Positions 11,606 through 63,690 of a stretch of 64,000 nt of DNA are shown here, piece by piece (the first letter of the stretch is position 1; each line of letters opens with the position of its first letter). The translations under genes and the position numbers were made by a program. The DNA is from Monodelphis domestica (taxonomy: Eukaryota > Chordata > Mammalia > Didelphimorphia > Didelphidae), in contig NC_077230.1 of assembly GCF_027887165.1 (NCBI RefSeq), forward strand, positions 339,336,322 to 339,400,321, in the 5' to 3' direction. The notes under the pieces are model-generated. The model was not told the DNA's origin. It ran no database searches and saw only the letters and a list, made by a program, of their open reading frames with translations.

Positions 11606-12957
11606 GATCATTGGGAGACTAGTCTCCCCATTGATCATTTAGCATAATCATTTTGTAGTTCTAAATTCACTTCTAACTAAAGATATACACAATATTCAAT
11701 TTTCTAGGAGAAATTAGAATAGTGAGAGAGGAAATAGAAAAGAAAAGAAAGCAAAACCAATGTTTGCTAGGCGCATTGACAGAAAGCCAAATTAGGGGCA
11801 GTCCCTTTTGGCATAAATGTTACAATAAATGTTCAATCAAAAGTTCAGTCCAATCAATCACATCCAAAGTTCATTCTTGATCTTCTTGATGAAGTGTAGG
11901 TTTTTGGCATCTTTCTGCAACAGTTCATTCTCTGGATATAAAAGTTTCAAGCTTCTTTCTTGAAGATCTTTTCTCGAACAAAATCAAAATCTTTGAAATT
12001 TTTTATAACAGTAAAATCTTAAACAAAATGTTTGGATTTTTATAAAAATACAATCTCAAACAAAAAAAATTCAAAAATTCTTAGATTTTAAATTAAAATA
12101 CAATCCCCCCTGAAGTAAGTATTTAAAAAAAAATATCAAGTTTAGCTCAGAATGCAAGTTCAGTTATGGGGGTGTATGTGTCAATTATCAAAAGAATAGA
12201 AAAATAATCAAAAACATAAGAAAATTTCAAAATAGACCTTGTATAGGTCCAGTTTAAAGTAATTTCTATCCCACAAGTATGTAGGACAGAATGCAGTAAT
12301 ATTTCACTTAGCCATTTGTAGCCAAGACTACAGGAAGTTGCCATAATATAAGAAGAAAAGAATTAGAATTCTATTTTGATGGGGAAATGTCATTCCCTTG
12401 TCTGATTTTTCCTCAGGGATATAGGGAGCCAGCATGATAGTCAAGCTTTTTACTTGTTTGAGTACTTCGAAAAGAGTGTAGATACAAGGAAGTCCTACGA
12501 CTTAAACATAAGTTAAGCGTCGCAACCTCGAGTCTCACTTTAATATTTCTTGTGTGCTCTTTTCAGGTTTAGTCTGTGCTCCTTGTTTTTATCCCTTTTC
12601 CTGGAATCAGACACAAACATTAATCACAGTCCTATAATATTTTATCAATAAATGGCAGGTTCCCATAGTTTAAAGCTTTTAGGCATATATTGATATTATA
12701 GCAAGAGTATATATATTAACTTGTATTACTGCAGGGAAAAATAATATTAATATTAATTATGTGTACCTTCAGTACAAAAATGAGAAAAAAAATCAAATAT
12801 TCTGATCAAAAAATAAAAGAAAAGAAATAAGAAAAAATAAGAAAAAAATCAGTAATTCAATGTATTCTTGAAAAAAAAACAGCATCCATTTGTCTATGGA
12901 TTATTATCTCCAATTCATATGATAAGATAGAGTCACAATTCATATGATAGGATAGAG
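11606..12957 (-). other. ERV internal segment between pol and 3' LTR, unrecognised
   Basis: AT-rich, with no frame longer than 65 codons (12147-12344, - strand) and no env motif that I can recognise. A second copy of the polypurine/LTR junction 15-mer lies at 12099-12113, and a 25-base unit is repeated in tandem at 12910-12960 next to the pol stop. Confidence 0.5.
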
Positions 12958-14415
12958 TCAATCAGTCTCAGCAGAAGATGCTTTCTTCACATGTGAGCAG
13001 TGAATCCAAGAGTCTCTTTCTCCAATCTTTATAGATGTTGGAGTAGTTAATAATATTTGGAATGGTCCTTCCCATGAAGGTTCAGTTGCTCCAGTTCGCT
13101 TGAAATTCTTGATATAAACTTTATCTCCTGGGTTCAGGTCATGCAGAGAAAAGTCTAATGGTCCAGCTTGTACTGCAGCTCCAGATTCATGAAGTTCACG
13201 TAATTTGTGCTGTAACTCCTGTATATAGGAAGCAATAGTAATATCTCCCCCTAATAGCGATGTATAAGCCGGGGAGAAAGGCTTAGCCTGTATAGGTGGA
13301 TGTCCAAAAAGCATCTCAAATGGTGAAATATGTAAGTCTCCTCTAGGCCTGCTTCTAAGATAAAATAGGGCCAGAGGAAGAATTTCAGGCCATTTTAAAT
13401 GGGTCTCAGTGCATAATTTTCCAATCATAGTCTTAAGTTCTTTATTCATCCTCTCCACTTGGCCTGAGCTCTGGGGGTGATATGGAACATGGAATTTTGG
13501 AGTTATCCCCAAGCAAGAATATATTTGATTTAAGACAGAATCGGTAAAATGACTCCCTCTATCGGAGTCAATACGTGCTGGTAGGCCAAAACGAGGAATA
13601 ATTTCTTTTAAAAGTATCTTTGCAACAAAATCTGCTGTGGCTCGGGTCGTAGGAAATGCTTCCGGCCATCTGGTTAGTTGATCTACAATTACTAGACAAA
13701 ATTTATAACGTCCAGCCTTTGGCATTGTTATGAAATCTATCTGTAGGTGTTCAAAAGGTGTGTAAGCCAGAGGACGTCCACCAAAGGCTTTTCCACGATA
13801 TGCATGTTGGTTATATGCCTGGCAAATAGGACAGGATGAACACACTTTAGAGGCTACAGTAGTTATACCAGGGGCTATCCATACTCTCTTGACAGAGTCC
13901 ACGATGCCCTGGGTGCCAAAATGACCATTTTTATGAATAGATTGGCAAATTTGGTTATAGAAACTTCTAGGGAGCAGGGGTTTTCCTTCAGGTGACACCC
14001 ATACTCCATTAATTTGTTTTGCTTTAAATTTTTGTTTCCATTTTTCCACTTCCTTTTCATTATAGGAAAGTGATAAATTTAAATTATCAGTGGTTGTTAA
14101 TGTTAAAATTAATCCAGGTCCTTCTATGGCTGCTAGTTTTGCAGCGGCATCTGCTCGGTCATTTCCTCTAGAGACAGGGTCAGAGCCACCTGTATGGGCA
14201 GAGCAATGAACTACAGCTAGGGCTTTAGGCAGTTTGAGAGCAGAAAGAACTTCATTAATAATTTCTGCATTAGCTATGGATTTTCCAGCTGAGGTTAAAA
14301 ATCCTCTTTGGAGCCATAGCATCCCGACTGAGTGACAAATGCCGAAAGCATATCTAGAATCCGTATAAATTGTTGCCTTTTTATCCTCAGAGTCCACCGC
14401 AATCACCCCGACCAA
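12958..14415 (-). pseudogene. pol: ERV pol remnant: RNase H (partial) and integrase
   Basis: An open frame of 485 codons with no internal stop, coding the C-terminal half of RNase H and a whole integrase. Visible: TDSRYAF (residues 18-24) and GNDRADAAAK (84-93) with RNase H aspartates; an integrase HHCC zinc motif (H161, H165, C195, C198); catalytic D227, D285 and E321 with the D-x35-E spacing; PQSSGQVERMN; and a C-terminal strand domain ending WIHCSHVKKA. The sequence type is gammaretroviral. The reported start (a TTG) is only where the deletion junction opens the frame, so RT, protease and gag are absent upstream. The frame ends normally at 12958-12960. Confidence 0.9.
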
Positions 14416-15009
14416 AACTCCTCAACCTCCCTCAGTCTCCAGACCCCCTATCTTTAAGGAAAACATCCAAGTTCCTCCCCTCAGTTCTCACATCTACCAA
14501 TCACCTGTCCATCATTTTCCCTGTGCCAATGGAGGCTCTAGCTTAACCCAGGACCGCCCAGAGGTTTCTGGCTTTTGCACATGTCTGTTGAAGGTCATAT
14601 TTTCAAATGATTAAATCTTTACTCCTTTGCTACAGCCCTTTCTAAATCCTGTTAACTTGAGTATGGTAGAGATTGGAATAATTAAATTTTGATCTAGGCT
14701 GCAGCCCTTACTCAATCCTATTAGGACTGAATAGGGTGGAGATTTATTCCAAGTATCTCCATTGTATCAATTCTAAAATCAAGACTCAAAGAAATTCCTG
14801 TTCTATGCTTAAGCATAGGTCAAAGTCCTTTCCATTGTTCAGCAAAAGGTTTCTGTCCTAAAGTAATCTTAAGAAGGGAAGAGAAAGAACCTCCCATGCC
14901 AATGGGGTTCCCATTCCAATAGACTATCAGTAAGAAATTTTCCAAGTATGAAATATCCCAATGGTGAAATTTCCAACATTTATAAGTCTAAGGAATTTTG
15001 AGGTTTACA
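14411..15009 (-). repeat. ERV 5' LTR, partial (U3 side only)
   Basis: Collinear with 10994-11593 at an offset of 3416 without gaps from 14435 onward. The only difference seen there is C at 14572 against T at 11156. The rest of U3, R and U5 were lost in the internal deletion, so the LTR runs straight into pol. Confidence 0.88.
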
Positions 15010-15013
15010 GTAC
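15010..15013. repeat. ERV target site duplication, right copy (GTAC)
   Basis: Pairs with 10630-10633. Removing the element rejoins GGTACTGGAGG, a normal continuation of the L2-like motif CTAGGTACTGG. Confidence 0.85.
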
Positions 15014-15600
15014 TGGAGGAAAAAATTAGTTAAATTTAGTTAAGACAATTTTATTTAGTTATCTAGTTAAGATAGAGTCCTTACCTTTATTAAAATTAAC
15101 TAGTCTAGGAGAGCTATAACCAAAATAAGGTGACTGGGGCTTTGTTGCAGGGTATTAACATCTACAAAATTATAATAGGCCGCCAGTGGAAAATTACATA
15201 GTAAGGACACTTCACAAAAGAGTCACTATTATATGACTGATACCCTGAAGAGTTGCAAAAAAAAAATAAAATAAAATGTCTGAAAAGTAGTGGGGGAGGT
15301 AATTACTGACAGATGATCAGAGAAAAAATACAAATCTATTTGGACTGTATGAATTTAATTATATAACTAATTACATAGAACTTCAATTTCAAATCTTTCT
15401 TCTCCTACAGGTTGTGCGTCTAACTCTAGACTTCTCTTGGAACATCCCTTCACTATGGTGGTCTTCCTTCTCCCATTGATTAGTTGGGAGAGGGGGAAGA
15501 GTCCATTTTGGGGGCTAGACCAAGGCTAGTCACACTTCATTCCTCTCCCTGCTGTGCTTCTGACCCAATGAACTGGGCCCCTATGTACCTTCTAACTTTC
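15014..15600. other. No gene; intergenic DNA right of the ERV
   Basis: AT-rich to 15400, then a less biased stretch. I recognise no repeat or coding signal. Confidence 0.5.
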
Positions 15601-15790
15601 CAGCTTCCTTTTATATATTATCCTCCCTCCCCCACACCCACTAGAATGTAATCTTCTAAGACTTTCTTCTTGCTTGTTATTTGTATCCTTAGCTAACACT
15701 GCCTGTTCTATTATTAATTGATCTAAGTCTTCTAAAATGGTGCCTGGAAGAAATCCATGGCATAATGATAGCTTCTAGTACTTTATGAGG
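15600..15790 (+). repeat. Possible L2 3' end
   Basis: TTTTATATATTATCCTCCCT and CACTAGAATGTAATCTTCTAAG resemble the L2 3' UTR. Confidence 0.35.
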
Positions 15791-15822
15791 TTGAGCTTAT
15801 TAAGTTAAAAATAAATTGGCAG

Positions 15823-15980
15823 GGCAACTGGGTCTGGAGTAGGGTGGACTTAGGTTCCAATCTGACCTCAGAAACATCTTGTGTGACCCTAGACCAGTCA
15901 CTTAACTCCAATTGCCTAGCCCTTGCTGCTCCTCTGTCTTAGAACTCATACGAAGACAGGTTAAAAAAAAATTTTTTTTA
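15823..15980 (+). repeat. WSINE1-like SINE
   Basis: GCAGGGCAACTGGGTCTGGA to CTCTGTCTTAGAACTCATAC, 3' A-tract. Slightly shortened head. Confidence 0.75.
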
Positions 15981-16324
15981 ATTGGTGAAAAATCGAAAAA
16001 TTGGAGTCATGGGTATCCGGTGAGGTCAAGGAAGCATTAAGACCCCAGGACTTTAGGCTTTATAGATGCCCATTCTCTAAAGTAATCCCTTTTGGATTGA
16101 GTTTTGAATGGTCACTTCAGTGTATTGTCCTGAATTTATGTCATCATAGGATAATAAGCACCTACGGGCTATGCACCGCGCTAATCACCGTGAATATAAA
16201 GAAAGGCAAAAGACATTGTATGTGGGCAGTATAGGATGAATGGATAATGTGTTGTATTTATGTAAAATCTCAACCACCCCACATCTCACTCCTACTCGAT
16301 TGGAAGAAAAACCTGCTGACAGTG

Positions 16325-16475
16325 GGATCAGTTAGAAGCCCTGGGCACCAATACCGTCCTGTTCCTCACTGCTTGTGTGACCTTGGGCAAGCTGGGTCTC
16401 GGTTTCCCCAGATGTAAAATGAGGTGGTTGGATTGGACGGCCTCTAAAGAGATCCTTCCAGCTCTAAATCCATGA
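16325..16475 (+). repeat. MIR, just upstream of the ALG8 promoter
   Basis: GTGACCTTGGGCAAGCTGGG, AGATGTAAAATGAGGTGGTT and the 3' end CCTTCCAGCTCTAAATCCATGA. Confidence 0.7.
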
Positions 16476-16823
16476 CTTCACTCTCAAGATGGGGGTTGGG
16501 TTGTGTGGAAAGACGAGGACTAACCGCATTCTAAGAAGACGAGAGGATTGTATTAAAACGTCAGCTGTCTCAGGCAGTGCGCAAGCGCAGAGGAAGCGCA
16601 GACGCAGTGGACCCTTTCTCTACCGGGCCTGAATCGAGTTGGGTTGGGATAGGAAAGAAGGAAGAGAGAGGGCTAGTCTACGCGGCAAATTCGAAACAGC
16701 CCATCCCCCTTTCTACCCTACGCTCGCTAAGAGAGTTTCTGCGCATGCGTCTAGACACTTGGTTGTGTTCCAGGCAGTTGGCGCTACTGATAAAGTTGGT
16801 TGAAAGAGCGGGAGCTGGCCACA

Positions 16824-58300
<41,477 letters not shown>

Positions 58301-58910
58301 ATAAAGGGACTGCTTGGATGACTTCCAGGCAATTACCTCATGGAAAATTAACCAGCATTTGAAAAAGGTTGCTGGTGGCAGAAGCCATTCATTTCAGTGG
58401 ATCCTGTTTTGAACATGTCTGCACTATTCTTCCAGACTACCCGCTGATGTTTTTCATTTAGAGAGGCTCTATTTTTCTCTTTCTTTTTTTTTTTAAATTA
58501 GAAAATACTGGTGTTGCCCACCACAGCAACCTGATTGTCACCATGGTGAGAAGTCACTTGCCCTTCAAAAGCTATGAAACAGAAACCCTGCCTCCCTTAA
58601 AATTGTCTGTCGGAGCAATGTAGATTGCTGTGCTGCATATAAATCTTACTCAAGATAAATAATAGGTTCAAATCCAAACAACATGGTTATTTATAGCCTG
58701 CCAAATAATTGCTGGCAAGCTAGAAAACATAATTACAACCACACTGGGCAGATGTAAATAAAATACCACTTTATATTTCTGCATTACATTTTTTGGCTCA
58801 CTCACAGCTAGGTTTCCCATTGGGACACAGATGAGCAGATGGTGGCCTTGCCCCACTGGGTACCCCTTGTTCTGGGAATCCTTTTAAATAAAATAATAGA
58901 ATGATTCAAA
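58301..58910 (+). other. ALG8 3' UTR and candidate polyadenylation signals
   Basis: AATAAA occurs at 58300-58305 (overlapping the stop codon), 58757-58762 and 58887-58892. The first would leave almost no 3' UTR. The second or third is more plausible. Otherwise the stretch looks single-copy. Confidence 0.5.
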
Positions 58911-58915
58911 TGAGA

Positions 58916-58975
58916 GGGGGGGGGGGGGGAGGAAGAGGAGGAGGAGGCGGCGGCAGAGGAGGAGGAGGAGGAGGA
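58916..58975 (+). repeat. Poly-G run (14) and (GGA)n tract
   Basis: G14 followed by GGA/GGC trinucleotides. Potential G-quadruplex former just past the last poly(A) signal. Confidence 0.9.
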
Positions 58976-59154
58976 TTTCTTACACTGGTGAGGGAGAAGA
59001 GTAGCACCAAATAAATTGGGTCCAGGTTGGCTTTCTGCTTACATAAAATCAAGAATGTAGTTTGCTATGTTGTAATGCTGCCAGCAGAGGGAGCACACTG
59101 TAAAAGCAGTTGTCTTCTCAAACATTTATATACTCCATTGAAGATGGTCATTAA

Positions 59155-59330
59155 ATCACAGAATGGGAAAGCTGGTAGGGATTTGAAAACCCAGAATGCT
59201 AGGGCTTGAAGGAATCTATTTAAAACCTTCATTTTATAGATAAGAGATCTGGAGTCTACAGAAGTTGTGTTTTACCCAAGGTCACATCACTGCTCGTTGG
59301 CAAAGAGGAGACTAGAAATAGTCAGACTTC
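59155..59330 (-). repeat. MIR
   Basis: TTCATTTTATAGATAAGAGA and TTACCCAAGGTCACATCACT. Confidence 0.6.
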
Positions 59331-59369
59331 AACTATGAATCAACTGAAGTGATTTATAGCAAAGGAAAT

Positions 59370-59900
59370 TGGGAGGAGGTAGACTGCCGCCATTACACAT
59401 TTGAAGGACTAGAATATGGAATAGGTTACCTTGTTCCTGGAGAGCAAAGCAAATTTAGGCTTGACATATAGGAGCACTAACAAACTAGCCCCAAAATGAT
59501 TGCCTTGAGAAGTAGTAACTGGTCCCCACTATGAAAGTTGCAAGACTACTTCTTAGGGCTACAGTGTATATTCTTGGCCTAGATAGTCCCTCATGTTCTA
59601 TAATTTTGTTCTGCCCACTCCTTTTTCTACTTTCAGATTCTTTCCTCTTGAAGCTTTTGAATATCTTTGGATTTTTCCTTTGGGATGGAATCTGTGATTT
59701 CATTCATGTGGTCCTCTTCTGATGGAAAAACAATACACACACCCTAGACTCCCCTGTAATTCATTGTCTTAGAAGATTACCTGGTTAATTAGCATGCCCT
59801 TGGTCAAATAGCTAGTACTTCAGAGTTAGTCCTTGAACCCAGGTCTACTTATAAGACTCCATCCACTACACTTCCTATCATATACCTCTGGGAGAACATA
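59370..59900. repeat. Weak L3/CR1 and MIR traces
   Basis: CAAATTTAGGCTTGACATATAGG (59448) looks like L3. CCCTTGGTCAAATAGCTAGTA (59798) looks like antisense MIR. Both are diverged. Confidence 0.35.
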
Positions 59901-60192
59901 GCCAAACTTGGCTTCATCTCTTAACACATATCCAGATATAATAGGTTTCCAAGGACCCACACCTATTAAAATTTCTCAAATGTGTTTTCCTGCCTGCCAG
60001 CCACTGATGACATAAAGAAGGGCATTTTGCCATTTAGTTTGAGGAGAACCACCCAAAACACATGGCTGCCCCTTAAATGTCAGCTAATGTGAACCCTGCC
60101 AGGCAAGAGAACTATTTTATACCTATTTTAGTTAGTCACATTTTTGCCGATGTGTGTCTAGATGCCAGAATACAACTGAAAAAGATGATTGT

Positions 60193-60391
60193 AGGGGACA
60201 GCTAGGTGGTTCAGTGGATAGAGAGCCAGGCCTGGAGATGGGAGGTCCTGGGTTCTGATCTGGTCTCAGATACTTTCTAGTTGTGTGACCCAGGGCTTAA
60301 CCCCCATTGCCTAGCCTTTACTACTCTTTTTGCCTTGGAACCAATACATGGCATTGATTCTAAAATGGAAGGTAAGGTTGTTTTTTTTTTT
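60193..60391 (+). repeat. WSINE1-like SINE with perfect 12-bp target duplication
   Basis: AAAGATGATTGT at 60181-60192 and 60392-60403 frames the whole element including its T-rich tail. Confidence 0.9.
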
Positions 60392-60699
60392 AAAGATGAT
60401 TGTGTTATAAATTAGATCTGGATTCATTTTTTCTGCCAAAACCTAATTATAATTATGTTTTATAACTTATATTAGAGAAAAGTGAAATGATATTGTTGAA
60501 TGTCATCCTGTTAGACTAAAAAAAAAGATGGTCTTCAGCCTTCCGCTTCCTCAGAAAAAAATCCATGAAAATGATAAAACAGAAATTCTCATCTACAATT
60601 TACATTTTTGAATTTTGTAGATAGAGCTGAGCAAAATATAGTATAAGAAATCATCCCTACCCAATGAGTCTAGGCTCTTAACATCTGGTAAGATTTCTT

Positions 60700-61026
60700 C
60701 TGCTCTAGGACTGCCCAGAAGAGTCACACACATGGGTCACAGACATGGGTCACAGACCTCCCACTTCATGACTAAGTGGGATATTTTGCACTTTTGGTGA
60801 TTAGATCTAAATGGGCAGATCTTCATACCAACTTTTAAGTACCATGTTTGCACTTTTGGTGATTGAATCTAAAAATAGGCAGGTCTCCATGCCTAACTTT
60901 TAAGTAGAGTATTTACACTTATGGGGATTAAAATCTAAAAGAGTTACAATTTAAATCTTCACAATCAGGGAAGGGTTAAGTACCTTCATTGTTACAATCA
61001 GGGGAGAGCCAAATCCAATCTTCACA
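60700..61026 (-). repeat. LTR fragment of the same family, low-coordinate part missing
   Basis: From GGACTGCCCA to AATCTTCACA it follows the 9180-9424 LTR block by block. It contains an extra diverged tandem copy of about 65 bases starting GCACTTTTGGTGATT (near 60790 and 60849). Confidence 0.72.
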
Positions 61027-61034
61027 ATGACTAC

Positions 61035-61130
61035 TTGTTGGGTATTTTATAGCAAGGATTTCTTTTCTGAATTTGTTGAACTAAATGGCCACTAAGATCC
61101 CTTCTAACTCAAGATTCATTGGTTGACATT
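61035..61130 (+). repeat. L3/CR1 3' end
   Basis: GAACTAAATGGCCACTAAGATCCC and AACTCAAGATTCATTGG. Confidence 0.5.
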
Positions 61131-61314
61131 TGTTGGAATTAGGTCAGTCTGCTCTTATATCTTTATTTTGGTAAGGGTATTATCTTAATTGACTAAAAAT
61201 CTTGGTAGTAGGGCTTAGCCAGTCAAGATGAGAGACAGAAAGATGAATGTATAGGTGGAATTGACCCCATTTGATCAAATGGATATTCAGATGTCACAAA
61301 CACCACTACATTGC

Positions 61315-61570
61315 CATTATTTTTGTCCTTAATTTTCAAAGAAGACTAATGACATTACAAGGATGATGACTTGTACATGAGTTGGACTTAATCGAGGCAA
61401 AGTAGTTATATGGCTTAGCCAAGTCACCTAACCTTGCTCGCCTCAGTTTTCTCATCTGAAAAGTGATCTGGAGAAAGAAATGGCAAATCACTTTAGTATC
61501 TTTGCCCAGAAAACTCCAGATGGGGTCATGAAGAGCCAGACATGACTGAAATGACTGAAAAACAACAGCA
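61315..61570 (+). repeat. MAR1-tailed SINE with a different head
   Basis: The 3' half is MAR1-like (GAAATGGCAAATCACTTTAG, GGGGTCATGAAGAGCCAGAC). The 5' half (TTTTCAAAGAAGACTAATGA) is not the usual tRNA-like head, so this may be another SINE subfamily. Confidence 0.6.
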
Positions 61571-61579
61571 CCACTATAA

Positions 61580-62850
61580 TAGTCTATGTGAAGAGGATTA
61601 TGTATGTCACAAACTCATTTAGTTTATCTGCACAATACATTGCTTTAATTCCATTTTTTTTGTGCAATGGATTTCCATCTTGAAATCAGTCTGTATGAGT
61701 GGTATGATTAAAGCACCAGATGGAATTGCCTCTCTATCATCCGTGAAACTTGCTTCCTATCAATTAACAAAAAAATCATTTCCAACAGGATGTGGCCATT
61801 ATAACAGCTCTTGAAGCAGCTGAAAGAACATATGGTTCCATTGTGGTTGGTGGTAACTGGAAAGATAGTAGTGATTGATCCATCCTGCTCCTGGAAGATT
61901 GGTCACAACTTTTTTCATTAATAGCAGCAACTAATCTTTAATGTTTCTTGGGTGCATTAGATACTTTGTCATTTTGTCTTCACAATAATTCAGAGGCAGC
62001 CTACTTTGGTTAGGGGGCCAGCTTCCTAGTCAGAAAGACTTGTACATCCCACAACTGACCTATCAGTTCTCCTGCCAATCCTGAAGACTGAAAGTACAGA
62101 ACAGTTGCCATTCTACCATAGACAGGGGGTTTTCTTGCTGGAAGTTCTCTATAACAGTGAAATTATAAATTTAAAAGAAAAAAACAACCTAGGTAGGCAG
62201 ATAGTTTATTATCCCTATTTTACAGAGGAGAAAACCAGCTCAGTATAGCATAATAAAAAAGAGCATTGGATTGTGAGTCCAATGAGTTGAAAGAAATGAG
62301 TTCTAGTTCTAGGCATTTGCTAACTCAAATTAAGACCTTGAACAAAAAACTTCACTCAGTCTCCATTTTCTTGTCTGCATTGTGTGCCTCTATTGTGGAC
62401 CCACATGCTTATGTTCTGGAATGATTCACTCACCCCCAGGCTGTCCTCACTGAGATGTCTAGGTTCCCAGAGAAGGACCATCACCATTCTGCTCCCAACT
62501 ACACTCAAACTCTCTCAGGGCCCTAGGGTAGAGGAATATACTCACTCTAATCACTATCATAGCTCTCAAATCCGAATTCACAAAAACCTAGTAATCACAA
62601 TAATGATATGTTGAATGTTAAACATGGCCATTTACTTAAAAAGGAATAAGGTCAAAGCAATAATAATCACATCACAGGTACTAATATAAGGCAAATATAG
62701 GAATATTAAATACATTGCAGTCCACACAAACTTAGATCATACTTTCCTACCAATGCACTCAGTATCTGTGGGGGGAAAAGTGGGCACACAGAAACCTAAC
62801 AGGGAAACGAATGAGGAAAACTCATCTCCTTGGCTAACTTGACCTCCACT
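61580..62850. other. Intergenic, no gene
   Basis: Only weak MIR traces (near 61960 and 62215-62370). Short frames such as 62384-62614 show no family resemblance. Confidence 0.5.
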
Positions 62851-62854
62851 CCTG

Positions 62855-63690
62855 GGAACCAGGATGGCAGAGTAAGGAACACTCCAGTTTGCCCAAACCC
62901 ATCTACAAATACACTGAGAGAGAGAAACACCTTTAAGTGAAGAAAAGCAGGAGAAAACTAGGTAAGAAGGAAGAGTGGATCAGCCTGTGCAACTTGGAAT
63001 TGGCAGAATGGGTCCAGGCCACTACACGTGGCCCAGGAAAAGGTACCAGTGGAGTAAGCTCACCCAACAAGGCTGAGAAGGGTACTGATGGGACCAGCCC
63101 ACCAAACAACCCAGGAGGGAATGCAAGCTGGATCAGCAGAACCAGCCCATCTCCAGAGACACCAGGGGAACTGGCATCGAAGAGCAGAATCCCGTTAGAC
63201 AAAATAGGTGCAAGCATCCCACAGCAAGCCAGCCAAGCCACCATCCCCCTATACCTGCATACTGTGGGACCCAAAGGCAGTTGGGCATACCCCACATATC
63301 AGAATAGACTGCACTGTAGGCTTGGAACAGCACTCTATACCAGGAGCAAAGCAAAACTTCAACATATAGACAAGGTAATGAAAAAGAATAACTGGTAAAA
63401 TGAGCAAAAGAAAAAGAAGAACCTGACCTTAGAGAGCTACTTTGGTGACAGAAGATAAGAATACCAGCTCAGAAGAGGAAAACAATGTCAAAATGGAAGC
63501 ATGCCAGGTCTCAAAGGCAAGAGCAAAAGAGTGTCAAACCCCAAAAGTACTCCTGGAGGAACTTTGAAGAAACTAAAAAAATTCAAATAAGAGAAATGAC
63601 AGCCACCTGGGAAAAAAATTTCAAAGAAGAAAAAATACCTTCCTAAGAAGTAGAATGGACCAAATGGAAAAGGAGGCTCAAAAACATAAA
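62855..63690 (+). repeat. L1 LINE 5' end: 5' UTR and decayed ORF1 start
   Basis: ACCAGGATGGCAGAGTAAGG resembles the L1 5' terminus. An ATG at 63400 begins MSKRKRR, then stops within ten codons. The remaining frame is Lys/Glu-rich like an ORF1 coiled coil. A 153-codon frame (62937-63398) covers the 5' UTR. The L1 breaks off at about 63690. Confidence 0.6.

Larger units (their letters stand above)
10634..15009 (-). mobile_element. Young class I (gammaretrovirus-like) endogenous retrovirus, internally deleted
   Basis: On the - strand the order is: partial 5' LTR (14411-15009), a pol remnant (12958-14415), an unrecognised segment (11606-12957), a polypurine tract (11594-11604) and the 3' LTR (10634-11593). 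The element starts TG and ends CA on the plus strand and is flanked by the 4-bp duplication GTAC (10630-10633 and 15010-15013), as expected for gammaretroviral integration. The LTR copies differ at one position by eye over about 580 bases, apart from 20 bases near the deletion junction. The 5' LTR downstream part, primer binding site, gag, protease, RT and recognisable env are missing. It cannot replicate. Confidence 0.9.

Noticed and set aside
12147..12344. 65-codon hydrophobic frame in the ERV as env remnant
   Set aside because: No env motif such as a CX6CC or furin-type site is visible, and the length is near chance for AT-rich DNA.
14397..14415. TTG at 14415 as a real start of a host or viral gene
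   Set aside because: The frame begins in the middle of RNase H at a deletion junction. There is no evidence of translation from here.
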